From Lepturacanthus savala (taxonomy: Eukaryota; Chordata; Actinopteri; Scombriformes; Trichiuridae): a stretch of DNA of 64,000 bases. The position numbers and the translations under genes were made by a program. A model generated the notes under the pieces. That model ran no database searches and was not told the origin of the DNA. It worked only from the letters and a program-made list of their open reading frames with translations. The stretch spans positions 17,637,356 through 17,701,355 of the forward strand of contig CM060470.1 in the NCBI GenBank assembly GCA_030544235.1, written 5' to 3'. Below are positions 1-15,451 of this stretch, in pieces. Within the stretch, counting starts at the first letter, position 1; the number at the start of each line of letters is the position of its first letter.

Positions 1-202
1 TGGCACCAACAACCATGCCACATTCAAAGTCACTCAAATCACCTTTCTTCCCCATACTGATGCTCGGTTTGAACTGCAGGATTGTCTTGACCATGTCTAC
101 ATGCCTAAATGCACTGAGTTTCCGCCATGTGATTGGCTGATTAGAAATTAAGTGTTAACGAGCAGTTGGACAGGTGTACCTACCTAATAAAGTGGCCGGT
201 GA

Positions 203-208
<6 letters not shown>
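1..208 (+). mobile_element. 3' end of a LINE-like dispersed repeat (probably L2 type)
   Basis: The block ends in a conserved motif (cctaataaagtggccggtga) followed directly by a (TA)n tract. I recognise this as the 3' end of a repeat found in very many copies in fish genomes, usually with a short microsatellite tail. The window edge cuts its 5' side. No reading frame survives. The LINE assignment rests on memory of the terminal motif and on the tail; a non-autonomous element with the same end is possible. Confidence 0.5.

Positions 209-236
<28 letters not shown>
209..236. repeat. (TA)n microsatellite
   Basis: Pure alternating TA tract directly after the LINE-like 3' end, followed by a short cacacaca run. 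It probably began as the repeat's own tail. Confidence 0.9.
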
Positions 237-243
<7 letters not shown>

Positions 244-2235
244 ACTGAAGAAAAAAAGAATTGTCCAACACGATCTCTCAGCTTCCTCTTGATTTTAAAA
301 TGTACAAAGTTGATATTTGATACCACCAGCAAATAATCAAACAACCAGACTTACTGGACTGTATTACATTGCCTCCCACCCTACACCAACACATTGTTTT
401 ACACCCATATCGTTCTACACAGGACTGTTTTCAGTTTGGATGCAGCTGAGGAGGTTGCTGAACATCAAAATGAGTCAATGAATCAGGAGAGACAAGTGGA
501 ATGTGTACAGATTGTACACATGATGATTCTTAATTGTGTATAAACTTGTCTATGCTTAGAATTTATAGGTAGCTTTGGGGGATGAAAAGAGAATCATCCC
601 CGTGCAGCTGGAAGAAGAATCCCCCCTGTGGAATCCATTGGGGTTGGTGGATGATGACTCTGCTGGGACCAATGGGCTGATGGGGCTGAAGAAAGATGAG
701 CCGATGTCCAGATGGAACCGTGACAAAGGTCGGGCGGGTGCACAAAACAGCATGAGAACAGAGAATGTGCTAGAGTGGAAAAAGAGAGAGAAACAGACAG
801 CAAGTGTTGCACATATGAATCACACTGGACTCAGGATGAATAGAGGTTAAATAAAGGTTGGTGGTTTTTAGAATAAATGAAAACAAAATGATTATGTTGG
901 TCTTCAGACCTCTATGACTTTTACCCAGTGCTATGGCAACAAGTGACAACAGACTCTAGTTTAGTCTGTCATATTTAAACAAAATCAACTAACCAATGTG
1001 TGAAAATTAGAAAGTTAACTGCTTCACTCACAGATAAATTATGTAACATTAATGAAAGACACATAGATTATGTTGTTATATGACATTATAGATCTCTCAA
1101 ACAATTTAATCTAGAACAATACAGCAAATAATATAAAAAAGACTTCTAAAGGGGTACACTACCAATAAAAGTCTAATATGACATTTACCCACCTGACAGA
1201 ATAAATTAAAATCATATTTATTGTGCTGGTCTTTAGTTGATTTAGTGCCAACTACAGTTCATAACTGTTGCTCTTGTGTCCTTTTCCCCCAATCAGAAAT
1301 GCATCAAATCAATCAGAAATGCATCAAATTTAATGGAGGGTGAATGAAAGTGTGTATAACTAAATAACACAGAGCCGATGTGTCAGTTTGACAGCCCGGT
1401 AAACAACAGCACGGAATTGTGTGAACATGTATGACAGTTGTAAGAAGAGAATTAAATGTATGGCCTAAGCGTAAAAAAAAAAAAAAAACTGAACTTTTGC
1501 TAAGCTCCAGTCGACCAGATTCCAGTTTTCTTATTTGGCACATTCCATCTTGTGGGGGCTTAAATTGCAATTTCAGAATCTAAGGTAATACAATTGTCTT
1601 AGTTTTAATTATGGTAATTCTTTTGATATTTTTTCTCTTGAGATGATTCCTAATTGCTTGTAGCTTTGCAAACACCAGACCTCATCTCAATGTAGATTAA
1701 GATACCTAATGACATACCTGATAACGATGAAATAGTTTAGTGTTAAAGGTCGCTAATTTTTCTGAATAAACTTACTTAGAACACTTTCTAACATTGCATC
1801 TAAAGGTAAATTACCTTCTGCCGCCATGTTGGTTATCAGTGAGTCACTTCTGTGTTTTGTCATCATCTTGCTGCTCCCTCCCCTCTTCTGTGATTGGCTC
1901 CCTCTCTGAGGGGAAAATTGGGTCCTTGGTTTCCAGACTGAATTGCAGAGTGAAGCGAATCTGCATGCAAGGAAGGATGGGTATTCCTAAATTGCTTGTT
2001 TGAGAATTACAACCTAAACATTTTCATGTTAAATTATGTAAATGATATGTGTTGCAGTAACAAACGAACATTGTGTGATTCAGGGCAGCTGGGGGAGGTT
2101 CTGGACCTCACCCCCAAAACTGACAGACTTGTTTTAATCATTTAAAAACATATCCTTGTTTTCTCTGAGTGCAGTAGTTTATTCTTGCATTTATTTTGGT
2201 TAATTTCAAGTTTTAAAATGAATGATTATACAAGT
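237..2235. other. Unassigned non-coding stretch
   Basis: No gene or repeat recognised. A GC-richer patch at about 570-760 holds a 91-codon open frame on the plus strand (575-850), but it has no recognisable motif, splice signals or homologue I know, so it is not called. There is an A-run at about 1472-1488. The patch at 1820-1985 contains gccgccatgttggt and could be an old repeat, but I cannot place it. Confidence 0.6.
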
Positions 2236-2543
2236 CATCTTCTATACCCGCTTATTCCTGGGGTCACAGCCCAGGATTGGCTGGTGGAGCCAATCCCAGT
2301 GCATTACAGGAAAGAGGCAGGGATACACCCCAGACAGGTCACCACCTATAGAAATATTTGAGACTCCAAATAACCTAAGAATGTTTTTGGATTGTGTGAG
2401 AAAGCTGGAGAACCTGGAGAAAACCCACACAGGCACGGGGAGAACATGCAAACTCCACACAGAAAGGTCCCAGACCAAGGACCTGAACCTGTGACCTTAT
2501 TGCTGTGAGGCAACATTGTTACCACTGTTCCACCTTGACACCC
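2236..2543 (-). mobile_element. tRNA-headed fish SINE, copy 1 (minus)
   Basis: Read on the minus strand, the copy starts with a tRNA-like head: an A-box-like tggaacagtgg and a B-box-like ggttcaggtcc, the two internal RNA polymerase III promoter elements. The body carries the shared block gagtttgcatgttctcc and the tail side carries the family's cccgctta / tataagaa-like end. The same family occurs at 2815-2887, 6511-6672, 43580-43868, 49102-49380 and 49449-49786. It is a non-autonomous retroposon needing a partner LINE. Low divergence in the body suggests a moderately young insertion. Confidence 0.8.
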
Positions 2544-2814
2544 AGTACCAATAATAATATTTCTAGTTATGGTCCCTTTACCAACGAAAAAAAAAAATAC
2601 TGGGATAAAATCAATTCCTGAGGATTCCAATTTTTATCTTGTGCACAGGATTTCCACATATAAGCTTAAAATTGCTTCACATAGTAATTCACTTCTTTTG
2701 TTACTTCAAGGTCCAAAACTTCCACCTATAATAAAACTGACTACAAAAACCTAAACAAGCAAACAAACAGCAACAAACAAGTGTGTAGAAGGAATAAGGT
2801 CATTTTCTGCTCTC

Positions 2815-2887
2815 ACCTGGGATTGGATCTAGCAGACCCCCATGACCCTAGTGAGGAATAAACATGTATAGAAAATGACTGACCGAA
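2815..2887 (+). mobile_element. SINE 3'-half fragment (plus)
   Basis: Matches only the 3' part of the SINE family (ctagcagaccccc ... ccctagtgaggaataaac). It has the opposite orientation to copy 1, about 270 bases upstream. The missing head fits 5' truncation during retroposition. Confidence 0.75.
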
Positions 2888-6510
<3,623 letters not shown>

Positions 6511-6672
6511 CTCCATCCATCCATTTTTCATACCCGCCTATTCCTCACAAGGGTCATGGGGCACACACACCTTTCAACTCATACCTATGGAGAATTTAGA
6601 GTCTCCTATTAACATAAACTCAAATCCTTGAACCTGTGGCCTTCTTGCTGTGAGACAACAGCACCACCGGCC
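6511..6672 (-). mobile_element. tRNA-headed fish SINE, internally deleted copy (minus)
   Basis: It starts with a ccatccatccat tail, as expected for the 3' end of this SINE read backwards. It keeps the cccgcctattcctca block, then jumps to the head region (aacctgtggccttcttgctg). About half the consensus body is missing, including the gtttgcatgttc block, so this is an internal deletion. The A-box end reads through ggcc at 6670. Confidence 0.75.
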
Positions 6673-6976
6673 ATCTCAAAGTTAAAATTTGGGATATATT
6701 CATACAACTAGGTATCCCATATCTCCACCCAGATGGAATGAGGGAATACTGAACAAAGGTGTAGAGAGTCCTGAAGAATATCCTGAGCTTTACTAATGAC
6801 TCTCTTCTAAACAAAACAGAGGTCAATCATATTATGGCCAGTGATGTCAAAATTCACCCTCACAATTTTCCTTAAAGTATTCTTATTTGTCAAACCGGGA
6901 AATTAAAGCAAAGTTAAGGAGTGACTCAACATAAGATGTGTAAAATATTTTAAAAGTTATTTGTCTACATAAAACC

Positions 6977-7006
6977 TGCAAAGCTTCTGTAAAAAGAAGC
7001 TTTGCA
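6977..7006. repeat. Perfect 12-bp hairpin
   Basis: Arms tgcaaagcttct (6977-6988) and agaagctttgca (6995-7006) are perfectly complementary around a 6-base gtaaaa loop. It is too short for a microRNA precursor on its own. No flanking gene suggests a role. Confidence 0.85.
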
Positions 7007-7140
7007 AGACTGCCAGCAAAAATATTTACTAATTAAATCATATTTATCAATATTATATTCCATTCATGTCTGTTCCTCTAGATGCTGCTAAATGTTACAC
7101 ACTGGAATTGGCTGCAGATATTTGTACCTTCTAACCAGTA

Positions 7141-7500
7141 AGGGCTGCAACTAATGATTATTTTTATAGTTGATTAATCTATAATCTAATTATTGAAAGG
7201 ATTAACCAATTAGTCATTAGGTTCTGCACCTAAAATGTTTTTTTTCTCCAGACCAACAGTCCACAATTCAAAGGTAGCTTTCTTTAGTCTTTTATAATAG
7301 TGAACTGATGAGTTTACTAATATAGAAGACTAAACCAGAAATCAGAAAATAATCAGATTTGAGAAGCTGGACCCAGACAGTTTTCTTTTTCTTTTTTCTT
7401 CTTAAAAATGACTCAAATCAATTAATCAACTCCCCATATAGTTGTTGATTTATGTAATAGTTGGCAACTAATCAATTAACTGTCTAATTGTTGCAGCTCT
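7141..7500. mobile_element. hAT-like MITE, 'agggctgcaactaa' family, copy 1
   Basis: Terminal inverted repeats: agggctgcaactaat on the left and, on the opposite strand of the right end, agagctgcaacaatta. The interior is rich in ATTAATCRATTAG-like sequence, a pattern known from abundant fish MITEs. It is about 360 bp with no coding capacity. I see no clean 8-bp target duplication, so the hAT assignment is tentative. A second copy lies at 28694-28870. Confidence 0.7.
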
Positions 7501-10500
7501 ACTTATCACCATTTAGTTTAAGTAAGGAATGGCTACACCACTGTAGGAATTTGTTAATATTTGGACCATAGCAAGTCTCACTGTCTTTAAGAAGACTCAC
7601 TATAACAGAGACATCTGCAAATTTGTTGATATGTCTTGAATTATGCTGGCTCACATGACCATTGGTATACAAAACAAATATAGGTGAAAGAGAAAGAACA
7701 GTAAAAACCCCCATTCGCTTTCACTCTCTGGAATGGTCAGATAAAAAGCTCATAAGCCAGCAGTATTAAATTCATAGCGATGATTCTCACGTCTGTGTGC
7801 AGGGATGTGGGGCTGAATGTAATCAAAGCCAGAAAAAAAATCAATAAAAAGCAACCAAATATAGGTTTGACTACCTTCTAGGTAAAGGGAATCAAAGGGA
7901 AATTAACAATTTTCAACCTTAGCTCTACCTGAATACATTACAAGGACTATATTTTATAAAGAATACAAAATATCCCCAGTGCAAGATGCATTGAATGCAC
8001 TTTTTTATTGGTGAAAAAAGAGTTACAAACAAAAACAAATGCATAAAAGACATAGTAAAAATGTGATTGTATGATGCTATGATAAAAGTTTGGGAGGAGA
8101 ATTCCGTTGAAGGCCAGGAGAAGGCCAGTTATAAAATACAGTTGAGAGTTATATCTCAAACCACCCTGGAAGAAACATACTGCATCTAGGTCAAGAGAAT
8201 TTTAATTAATTCCGCTGTAAACTTTTGAGGAGATTGCAAACATCCATTTGCATCCAAATCACTGTACATGAGAGCAATAATAATAGTAGCCATATGCGAA
8301 GGTGCCCCCCTTCTCTTGTGGACTCTCGGTCTAACTTCCTATCTGTCTGCCAGTGGCGATTCTGACCTGCAAGACTTGAGCGATCGGCATTGTAACTTGT
8401 CAAACACAGAGCAGGTGATGGCCATTAAAAAACCCAAAGACCTCAGCCTGTCAGGTTTCTGTCCACACTCTCCCTGGATGTCATGACGGGGTTGTTGGCA
8501 GTGTGGAGAACTTTCCACAGTCACAGAAAAGGACAGCTACGACATTTTTTTTTTTCCTTGACAGATGGATTTTGCATCGTTACTTGGTCAGGCCTGTCTC
8601 TTAATTGGAGTTCGAGGCACTTACTGTCTCTCTGACATGTGTCACCTTGCTTTTTTTTTACATTGTCTGTCTCTCTGATTCGCTGCTATGACCAGATCCA
8701 CCTCCATGCTCTGCTCAACAGCACGTGGCGGATCTTTGTCTTACAACAAAGCAGGTAACAGTCTGATTTGTTCTGTGCAGCAAAGGTCCATATGAGTTCA
8801 TGTAAATGATGACTGGCTGCTTCTTACCAAAATGCACCTTTACCTAGAGTTTTGTACATTTTTATCAAAGAATCATGATGATTTGACTGAGCGAGTTTCA
8901 TGCCATATTCAAACTGTGTCACGTAACATTGTTTATAGGAAAAATAAAGGAGATTTTCACTTCTGTAACCAAGGGGGCCAAATTTAATCATATATTTATG
9001 GCTTCACATCTATAATTCAGAATTACAGGGATGAGAAAGCAGCCTATTAAAGTATGCATATGGAATACAAAAACAGAATGAGGGCCCGAACTAGAAATCC
9101 CATTTTTTTTTATGGAACTAGCCTGTCCTATTTGTTGGGTTGTTGGCATCTCTTAAATGTACTCACGCCATGTGTGACACAAGCGGGGTCACTTGAGCAG
9201 GTAAATGAAAGCTCCATTTAGGTTTTTGATAGAGCACATTTGTCGTTAACCTTCAAGTGTAATGGCATTGTCATTCTTGTAATGGAATCTACCCATAGCA
9301 CTGGGAAGAACAAAATTCCCTGTGGTGTAAGACACGATGTGATGAGGTAGCAGGACCATTCACACGAAACACACTCACATGAAACACATGCCTCTCTGTG
9401 TGTTGATGTGAGGAAATGGCTGCTAGTTGTCATCTGTCTTCCAACACATGGATACACAAGCAATAGAATTGTTCTTTTGTGTGCAACGTTGCCTAAAGGC
9501 TACGGCTGAAGTGCATTTGTCCTGAGTGCATTACTCAAGACTGTAAAATATTTAATTTTTAAGGCCCAATATGTAATTTGTCCCAATTAAAATCTATAAA
9601 ATATGTTTTTGAGTTTCTGTTTTTTCATTATCCTGAATATTTTCATATTAATTATCAATATTTTAAAATTACATTTTTTTAAACTATTTTAATCAAAGGA
9701 CAGATTATGGCTGTTTTAAGGCACATTTACAATACACATCTTTTTTTACCTTAACTGGATAAAGGATTTTAAGTCATCAGACATCTGACCTGATCTCAAG
9801 TTATCACAGCAACAAACAGAACAAACGTTAGCATTAGCTCAGGTCATCAGGATTAGCTTGGGTCTGTTTTTTGGAGGGAGTGATTTTTGAGGATAACTCC
9901 TGGTAAAAACCTTGAATGACTTGAGGTGCAAGCTAAGCTAATACCAGTAGCAATTCTCATGAACCCACTCAACTCTACGACATCATCTATTGTGTCTTTT
10001 GTTACTGTTTAGATTGAGATTCATAGCAACATATAATTACATAAAATTATGCTGCGTTTAATGAAACTCAGAACTTGGAAAGATCTGAGTTAGCAATCCC
10101 GACTTCGAAGTAAATGTGTTCCATTGGGCAAATTTGGAAAACATAGCCACAGTAAAATGGTTTGGACATCTTTCTGGCATAAAGAGTACTGCTGAGGACA
10201 TACAGTACATTAGCCACTACAGGTATGAACTATTGCTGCATTGTATTGCATTTTCCATAATTACCTGCTCTTGAGGAGTCAGTGATATCTTTACCTCTCA
10301 TGGTGTGTGATGCCATCTTTGTCATTCCCAGAGTTCCAAGTTCAACAGCCCTTCTATTGCACCTTTCTGATTCGAGGGACCATTGCCATTGAACACAGCA
10401 TGACATATTGTGTTTTTAAGAGGTATTAAACATTTAGGATATATGTAGTTTACAGGATTTCCATTGCATCAGTAAGACACATAACACCAAGTATCCAAAG

Positions 10501-12411
10501 CTGAAAATAGTAATTAACTTACAAAATAATTTCATCTTAATAATTAATTTTCCAAAATGCTAAAATTACACTGTTACACAACTTGACAGAGCTGGTAATT
10601 GAGAGAAATATGTAAAATAGTTTAAACTGGCTGTGATTATCAAATAAAATATATCAAAAAGCAGGAAACCAAAAAGCACTGCACCTCAAAGCTGTGCGCA
10701 CGAATTGACATCTGAGTTATGTTATCACAAGCAGGTGAGCTGTTGAGATATCTTCAAGGGGCCATTAACATAATTAAAGTTCCCAACTTCATAAAGTATA
10801 ATACTTGTACTGAACTGCCCATCAAAGAAACAGAGAGCTTGTTATGTGTTGCCACAGGATGGACCAGCAGATCGTTGAACAAGAAAGGGTCTGAGAAATT
10901 ATATTTTAAAAGGTTTAAAGATGATTCAAAGCATATCAGTGAGCCTCATCATTGTGTCGGGTGACGCGTTCCATCACCACACAGATTACAGTCATGGTTA
11001 GTTAAAAGACTGAAAACAGCGATCGCATTTTCAGCCTCGGGAGAGACATGTGATGTCTAAATCTGGAAATAACTGATGAATCAAATCCTCTAAAAACTGC
11101 GCAGGATTAGTGGATCCTTCTTTGAGCTGCTGAACAGTCAAATGACGTATGTTCATATTTAATAAAGACGTGTGGCTTTGCACCTGCAAACAAATCAATG
11201 TAAGTTGTGTGTTTATGCTAAAATTTGGAAGCAGGGAAAGAGTTTTTGCACATGATTTATCAATAGTGACTCATCGCAGCATGGGAAACTGTTTCAGAAA
11301 TAGAAAGAGAGAGAAATAAGTGAGGATTAATCAATGAGTAGGTGTAAGTGAAACAAATTTGTTGGAGACCAAGAACACTGACTCAAAGCCTCTGCCATCA
11401 TAGTCACTTTCCATTGAAACAATAAGACAATTAATTTTTTCATGGTTTTGACAATCAAAATATAACGTTTTTTCACAAGCTTAGTTTTCCTGGCTTGACT
11501 AATACCCGGGACAATCATTACCCATCCCGTTAGGTTCTCATGCAATGTTAATGTTCCTCATTTATCCAGCAAATAGGACCTTAGATACGACTTAGCAACA
11601 GGAGGCAGTCAGCCATATATACTGGTTGTGTTCCGTGTCAAATAGAGGACAGACCATTGGCCTGGGGGAAGTTATTCCACTGCTCCAAACATCTGCATTT
11701 TAATTGATGTCACACTGGATGCTGTTTAAAATTGTTAATTGACCATCTCAAGTGCTAATACATCTAGGAACACAGAAAGACAATGATCAGCAGCACATAC
11801 AGTGTCTAAATTTGTATATAATCATGCTCTTCCCCAAACTGTTTTCCCCCATTTATTATTATTTTGTATTTTGCAATGGTTTTATGCTGTTATTTTCTCT
11901 AAAAGAAATTTGCTTTCTCACTATATATTTCTCGATTGTTTAAATTTGAATTAAAAATAAATCTAAAACCCTGAAAAATAACTCTCTTCTCATCTGCCGC
12001 ACTTTTATCTATTAACAGTTATTAATAGCAATTATTCGTAGCTAACACTTGCAAAAGTTTACTCATTACAAAAAGCTTAGTTTTCACTCACTCTCTGCAC
12101 AATATGGTATTCAGGGTGACTGATGCTATATCATCAGTGTTATCTGTTCCTGCCTGTCAGAAAACATTTTTCAAAATGTTTGTCACTACAATAATATATT
12201 TGAAAGCAAATCTTTCAAAATTTCATCATAGCAAATGATGAACTGTGACATTTATAACAGATGCATCTCCTGAAGTTTTGCTGATACCCAAAGTTTAAAG
12301 GTTTTCTGCCAACTATGGGCTGCCGGTTGATTAATGAATAGTGAGAAACTTGAAGTCCACAGAAATAACGATAGTTGTTTTTTGGAATATGTTTTTTTGT
12401 AAATAATTAAG
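7501..12411. other. Unassigned, mostly unique non-coding stretch
   Basis: Nearly 5 kb with no recognised transposon end, RNA gene or exon. The 8215-8640 part is GC-richer and listed as a candidate regulatory block. The part from 10710 to 11170 is likewise unique-looking and includes gcgatcgc and gtgacgcg. The sequence from 9540 (aaggcccaatatgtaat) resembles the edge of a fish repeat, but I could not find a partner end. Confidence 0.55.
8215..8640. promoter_or_regulatory. Candidate conserved non-coding element
   Basis: Relatively GC-rich, non-repetitive block containing an atttgcat octamer (near 8248), gattgcaaac, and several balanced stretches. Short frames on both strands overlap it, but none looks coding. 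Candidate status is based on sequence character only. Confidence 0.22.
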
Positions 12412-12580
12412 TTTTCAAACCTGAAAATCCCGACCAAGGTCCAAACCAAAGCATATCTTTTTGTTACCTTGTCCTCATTTGATCTGTTAGTTTTGCTTTC
12501 ACACTGCGATCATGCAGAACTTCACATTACCACATGTGGGCTGCATCTATCTATACTCATTATAGAAAGGGCATTTATCC
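12412..12580 (+). repeat. Unclassified dispersed repeat, 'ccaaggtc' family, copy 1 (uninterrupted)
   Basis: Shares an extended match with 44945-45345: cctgaaaat, gaccaaggtc, aaccaaagc, ttgttac, tttgat, the gtgggctg block, then gg-catttatcc. Copy 2 carries an extra insertion between its ctaatt and gaaaggacatttatcc segments; this copy does not. It is probably a MITE-type element, but ends were not resolved. Confidence 0.6.
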
Positions 12581-12655
12581 TTAATATTTAATACACTGCT
12601 ATTTCTTTGTATGCTTCAGTTTGAATACCCAGAAAGTGTCTGTGAATTTACAACT

Positions 12656-12680
12656 TTTTTTTTCTTTTTTTTTTTTTTAT
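12656..12680. repeat. T-rich tract
   Basis: Run of T interrupted by single C and A bases, adjacent to AT-rich sequence. It could be the reversed tail of an unrecognised retroposon. Confidence 0.7.
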
Positions 12681-12919
12681 ATTTTAAACAAATATACTTA
12701 TCCACCTCTCCCTAAGTGCTACCGTGGCTAATTATTTTTCCTCATTTCACATCTGTTTGGCTTGGACAATAAAAAAAAGTGTCTTAATTTAAGTAAATGA
12801 TATATTTCTAAGTGTGACCTCTCTCTCCTGCCATGAAAAATAGCAGATTTTTTAAATACATAATTACAATCATCTCCTACCTTAAAGAAGCAAAGAAATA
12901 TTCAGAGCTTCCGTGTAAC

Positions 12920-13110
12920 TAATTAGGTCTCTGTTGTTCCTGCTAACACACAAACTGTAGGGAGGGGGGCGGGAGTGTGAGAAGGCAGACTACATTGCTG
13001 AGACAGGTCTAACTAGGTGCTTTTAGACAATAAAAAATATGCTAATGATTAGAAATATACCATGAAAATTAAAATATTAAAACTGGGAAAATTCCAAAAT
13101 AAGGCAGGTT
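12920..13110 (+). mobile_element. TTAA-flanked MITE family, internally deleted copy
   Basis: Keeps the start block (tctgttgttcctgctaacac), then skips to the distal block (gggaggggggcgggagtgtgagaaggcag, attgctg, acaggtctaact) and the end (aattaaaatattaaaactgg ... caaaataaggcaggttctt). The full middle seen at 14923-15451 is absent. Non-coding. Confidence 0.7.
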
Positions 13111-14837
13111 CTTATAATGAAGAATAAAGGAATCATTTTCTCCTGCTGATAGGAGCAATCAATTCGAAAACTGCTCTCACTTGTCATTCTAGAGGGTATG
13201 GCCAGGCCGTATTTTATTTTAAGGGACATGTTTATTCAATATGTGGATTTAAAAAAAGACAAAAAAAACAAAAAAACATTTACAACAAAATCATGATTTA
13301 AATTTGTTCACATTCATTGAGCTACTCTACAATCCCACCTTCCTGCCTCGGTTGGTCTAACAAAATGACATATTGCATCGCCTTCCAACAATCCCACTGC
13401 TTCCTAATAAAATCAGTGTGCCCGGTGAATGAATTATTATCCTCAACTGGTATTACATGTTCCTTTTGGAAACGTATTCACAAGATCTTAATAATTCATG
13501 AGCACTAATGCAAATGGTTGATAAATGGCATCATGACTAATTTATTATTATTGTAATATTAGCTGAAATTGAATAGATGTGTATAATTCGGAAAGAAGGT
13601 TCTATTTTAAGTGCAGCCCATGTCTGAATGGTTTGGCTGGAGAGGGAATTATCATTATTACCATAAAACATGTTGATAGGAAATGAGGACATATACTCAG
13701 ACTTTTTTACGTTTTGCCGCCACATGCTCTATTTTGTGATCAATGATAAACCCTCAGAAAGAGGATATAAAAAGAAGGGCAGTTAAAATGAAAGGATATA
13801 CAAAGAAAGATGAAAATAATGATGAAATGATGAAAAAAGAAAGAAAGAACTCTTCTGAAAGGAGACTTGCTTATAAAGCATCTCACCTGATCTTCTTTGC
13901 TGAGCACAGTTTTACCTCAGGGGATCTTGTTCACCTCTTCACAGCATAGTCAACAGGTATGAAAGGAATCGATGATTTCAGCCTCACAGACACACTGCTG
14001 CTTTACATTATTCTCACAAGCCGGGATGCAAGCAAATTTTCTTTTAACCCTCCTGTCAATCATCCCGACACCTGAGGGCCTTTAAATAACATTTGTGCTC
14101 CACGCTGGAGCGCCCCCACCACCGAACAGACCCGCTCCTGCCTCAGGAATGAGCCCTTTAATAGCATATTGATCAAAAATGAATTGAGTGCACAAATGAG
14201 AACATGGCAAAGCACAAATATTACAAACTACCCAGCCCCGGCTAAATGAAGGTCTAATCGATGCAGGATTAATTATATTCCTCCCAGATCACAGTTGAAT
14301 AAAAGAGCCAGATCCCAAACCAAAACTCATCACAGTAGAACAAATCCACTGGATATTGTTTTTCATCTTCCACTCCCATCAATTGTAATTTAAGAACTCG
14401 CAATGAACCGTTGATTGAATGCTCGGGGTAGGACTTTTTTTGTTGTTTTCTTTTTTGTATGGAAAACTGAGATGAATTTATGAAAAACTCTGCTTAAAAG
14501 TTGAAATAAATAACAGGGTGTTTAAAATAGTTCCGAATGAAAGAATGGCCCTTGTGGATGCATTTCTGTAGATTACAATTAAAACCTGTTGTAGAGTAGT
14601 AGGCACTGGGGGATTCTCACTGACTCATAGCAAATTACTGCCAGAGGAACAACATTTTGCTTTTTCACTGAAACCTTTCAGTGTCTCGGTTGGACTGTAG
14701 ATATAAAGCCCATGTAATGCAGTTCATTTTTTGTATAAAGCATCTTAAAGTGTCCTTAGTATTAATTATTACTAATATTTGTATTTCTGGTGTTACTAAT
14801 GTACAGACTGTATGAATTAAATCCACCCACTCCTAAT
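13111..14837. other. Unassigned non-coding stretch
   Basis: No transposon ends recognised. Short A-rich runs at 13250-13280. The GC-balanced block at 14030-14400 is listed separately. Confidence 0.6.
14030..14400. promoter_or_regulatory. Candidate conserved non-coding element
   Basis: Unique block moving from GC-rich (gctggagcgcccccaccacc) to AT-rich with homeodomain-type cores (ttaatagcatattgat, gcaggattaattata, gaataaaag). This composition, with no repeat signature, is common in developmental enhancers of fish. Conservation was not tested. Confidence 0.3.
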
Positions 14838-14910
14838 TAGGTTTGCTAAAACCTGGCTAAACACAGGCTTTTTAAAAATGGCTCCTGTTGTGATGTCATA
14901 GTAGGAGTGA
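14838..14910 (+). mobile_element. Fragment of the TTAA-flanked MITE family
   Basis: Contains the internal block ctaaaacctggctaaacac and atggctcctgttgtgatgtca, which recurs at about 15098-15150 and 16618-16670. It lies directly before the complete copy, so it is either a partial tandem duplicate or a copy broken by insertion of the next. Confidence 0.7.
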
Positions 14911-14922
14911 AAACCTGTTCAA

Positions 14923-15451
14923 TTAAAAGGGGTCCTATTTTGAAAAATGCACGTCTCTGTGTTTGTGTGTAAATATGTAGGTTTCTGTTGTCCCTGCTAA
15001 CACAGAAACAGTTAAATAAGTATAATAATAAGTAAATATACACATAATAACCACCCATTCATTCTGGTGTGGTCTGGTCTTATCTGTATTGTTTCTAAAA
15101 CCTGGCTAAACACAAGCCATTTCGAAATAGCTCCTGTTGCGATGTCACAACAGAGGTGGAAGTTTATATTAACGACCCTTGGATCCATGTCGCATTCCTG
15201 AGTAGTTGACTTGTGTTTCTCTGACTAACCCCAGCTCTCTGAGGGGTGGGGACATTTCTGACAGTGCCAATGACCACACAGTAGGTGTTTCAGTAGGGGG
15301 GCGACAAGATTTTTCAGAGAGAGTGTGTGAGCAAGCAGACTGCATTGCTGCTACAGGCCCAACTCACTGCATTTGGACCAGAAAGGCATCGTAATAGACC
15401 ACAGAAATTAAAATATTCAACTGGATAAATGGCAAAATAGGGCCTTTTTAA
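14923..15451 (+). mobile_element. TTAA-flanked MITE, most complete copy
   Basis: The left end reads ttaaaaggggtcctattttg. The right end on the opposite strand reads ttaaaaaggccctattttg, giving inverted ends of about 18 bases. TTAA at both edges fits a piggyBac-type target duplication, though TTA (Harbinger type) is also possible. The interior is about 520 bp and non-coding, with conserved blocks tgctaacacag, aaacctggctaaacacaagc and gctctctgagggg. Other copies: 12920-13110, 14838-14910, 16526-16910. Confidence 0.7.

Noticed and set aside
575..850. 91-codon plus-strand frame with protein-like composition
   Set aside because: No recognised motif, no splice sites placed around it, and the opposite strand is also open; left as unassigned.
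9540..10470. Possible repeat beginning aaggcccaatatgtaat
   Set aside because: No inverted or matching terminus could be identified and no second copy is present in the window.
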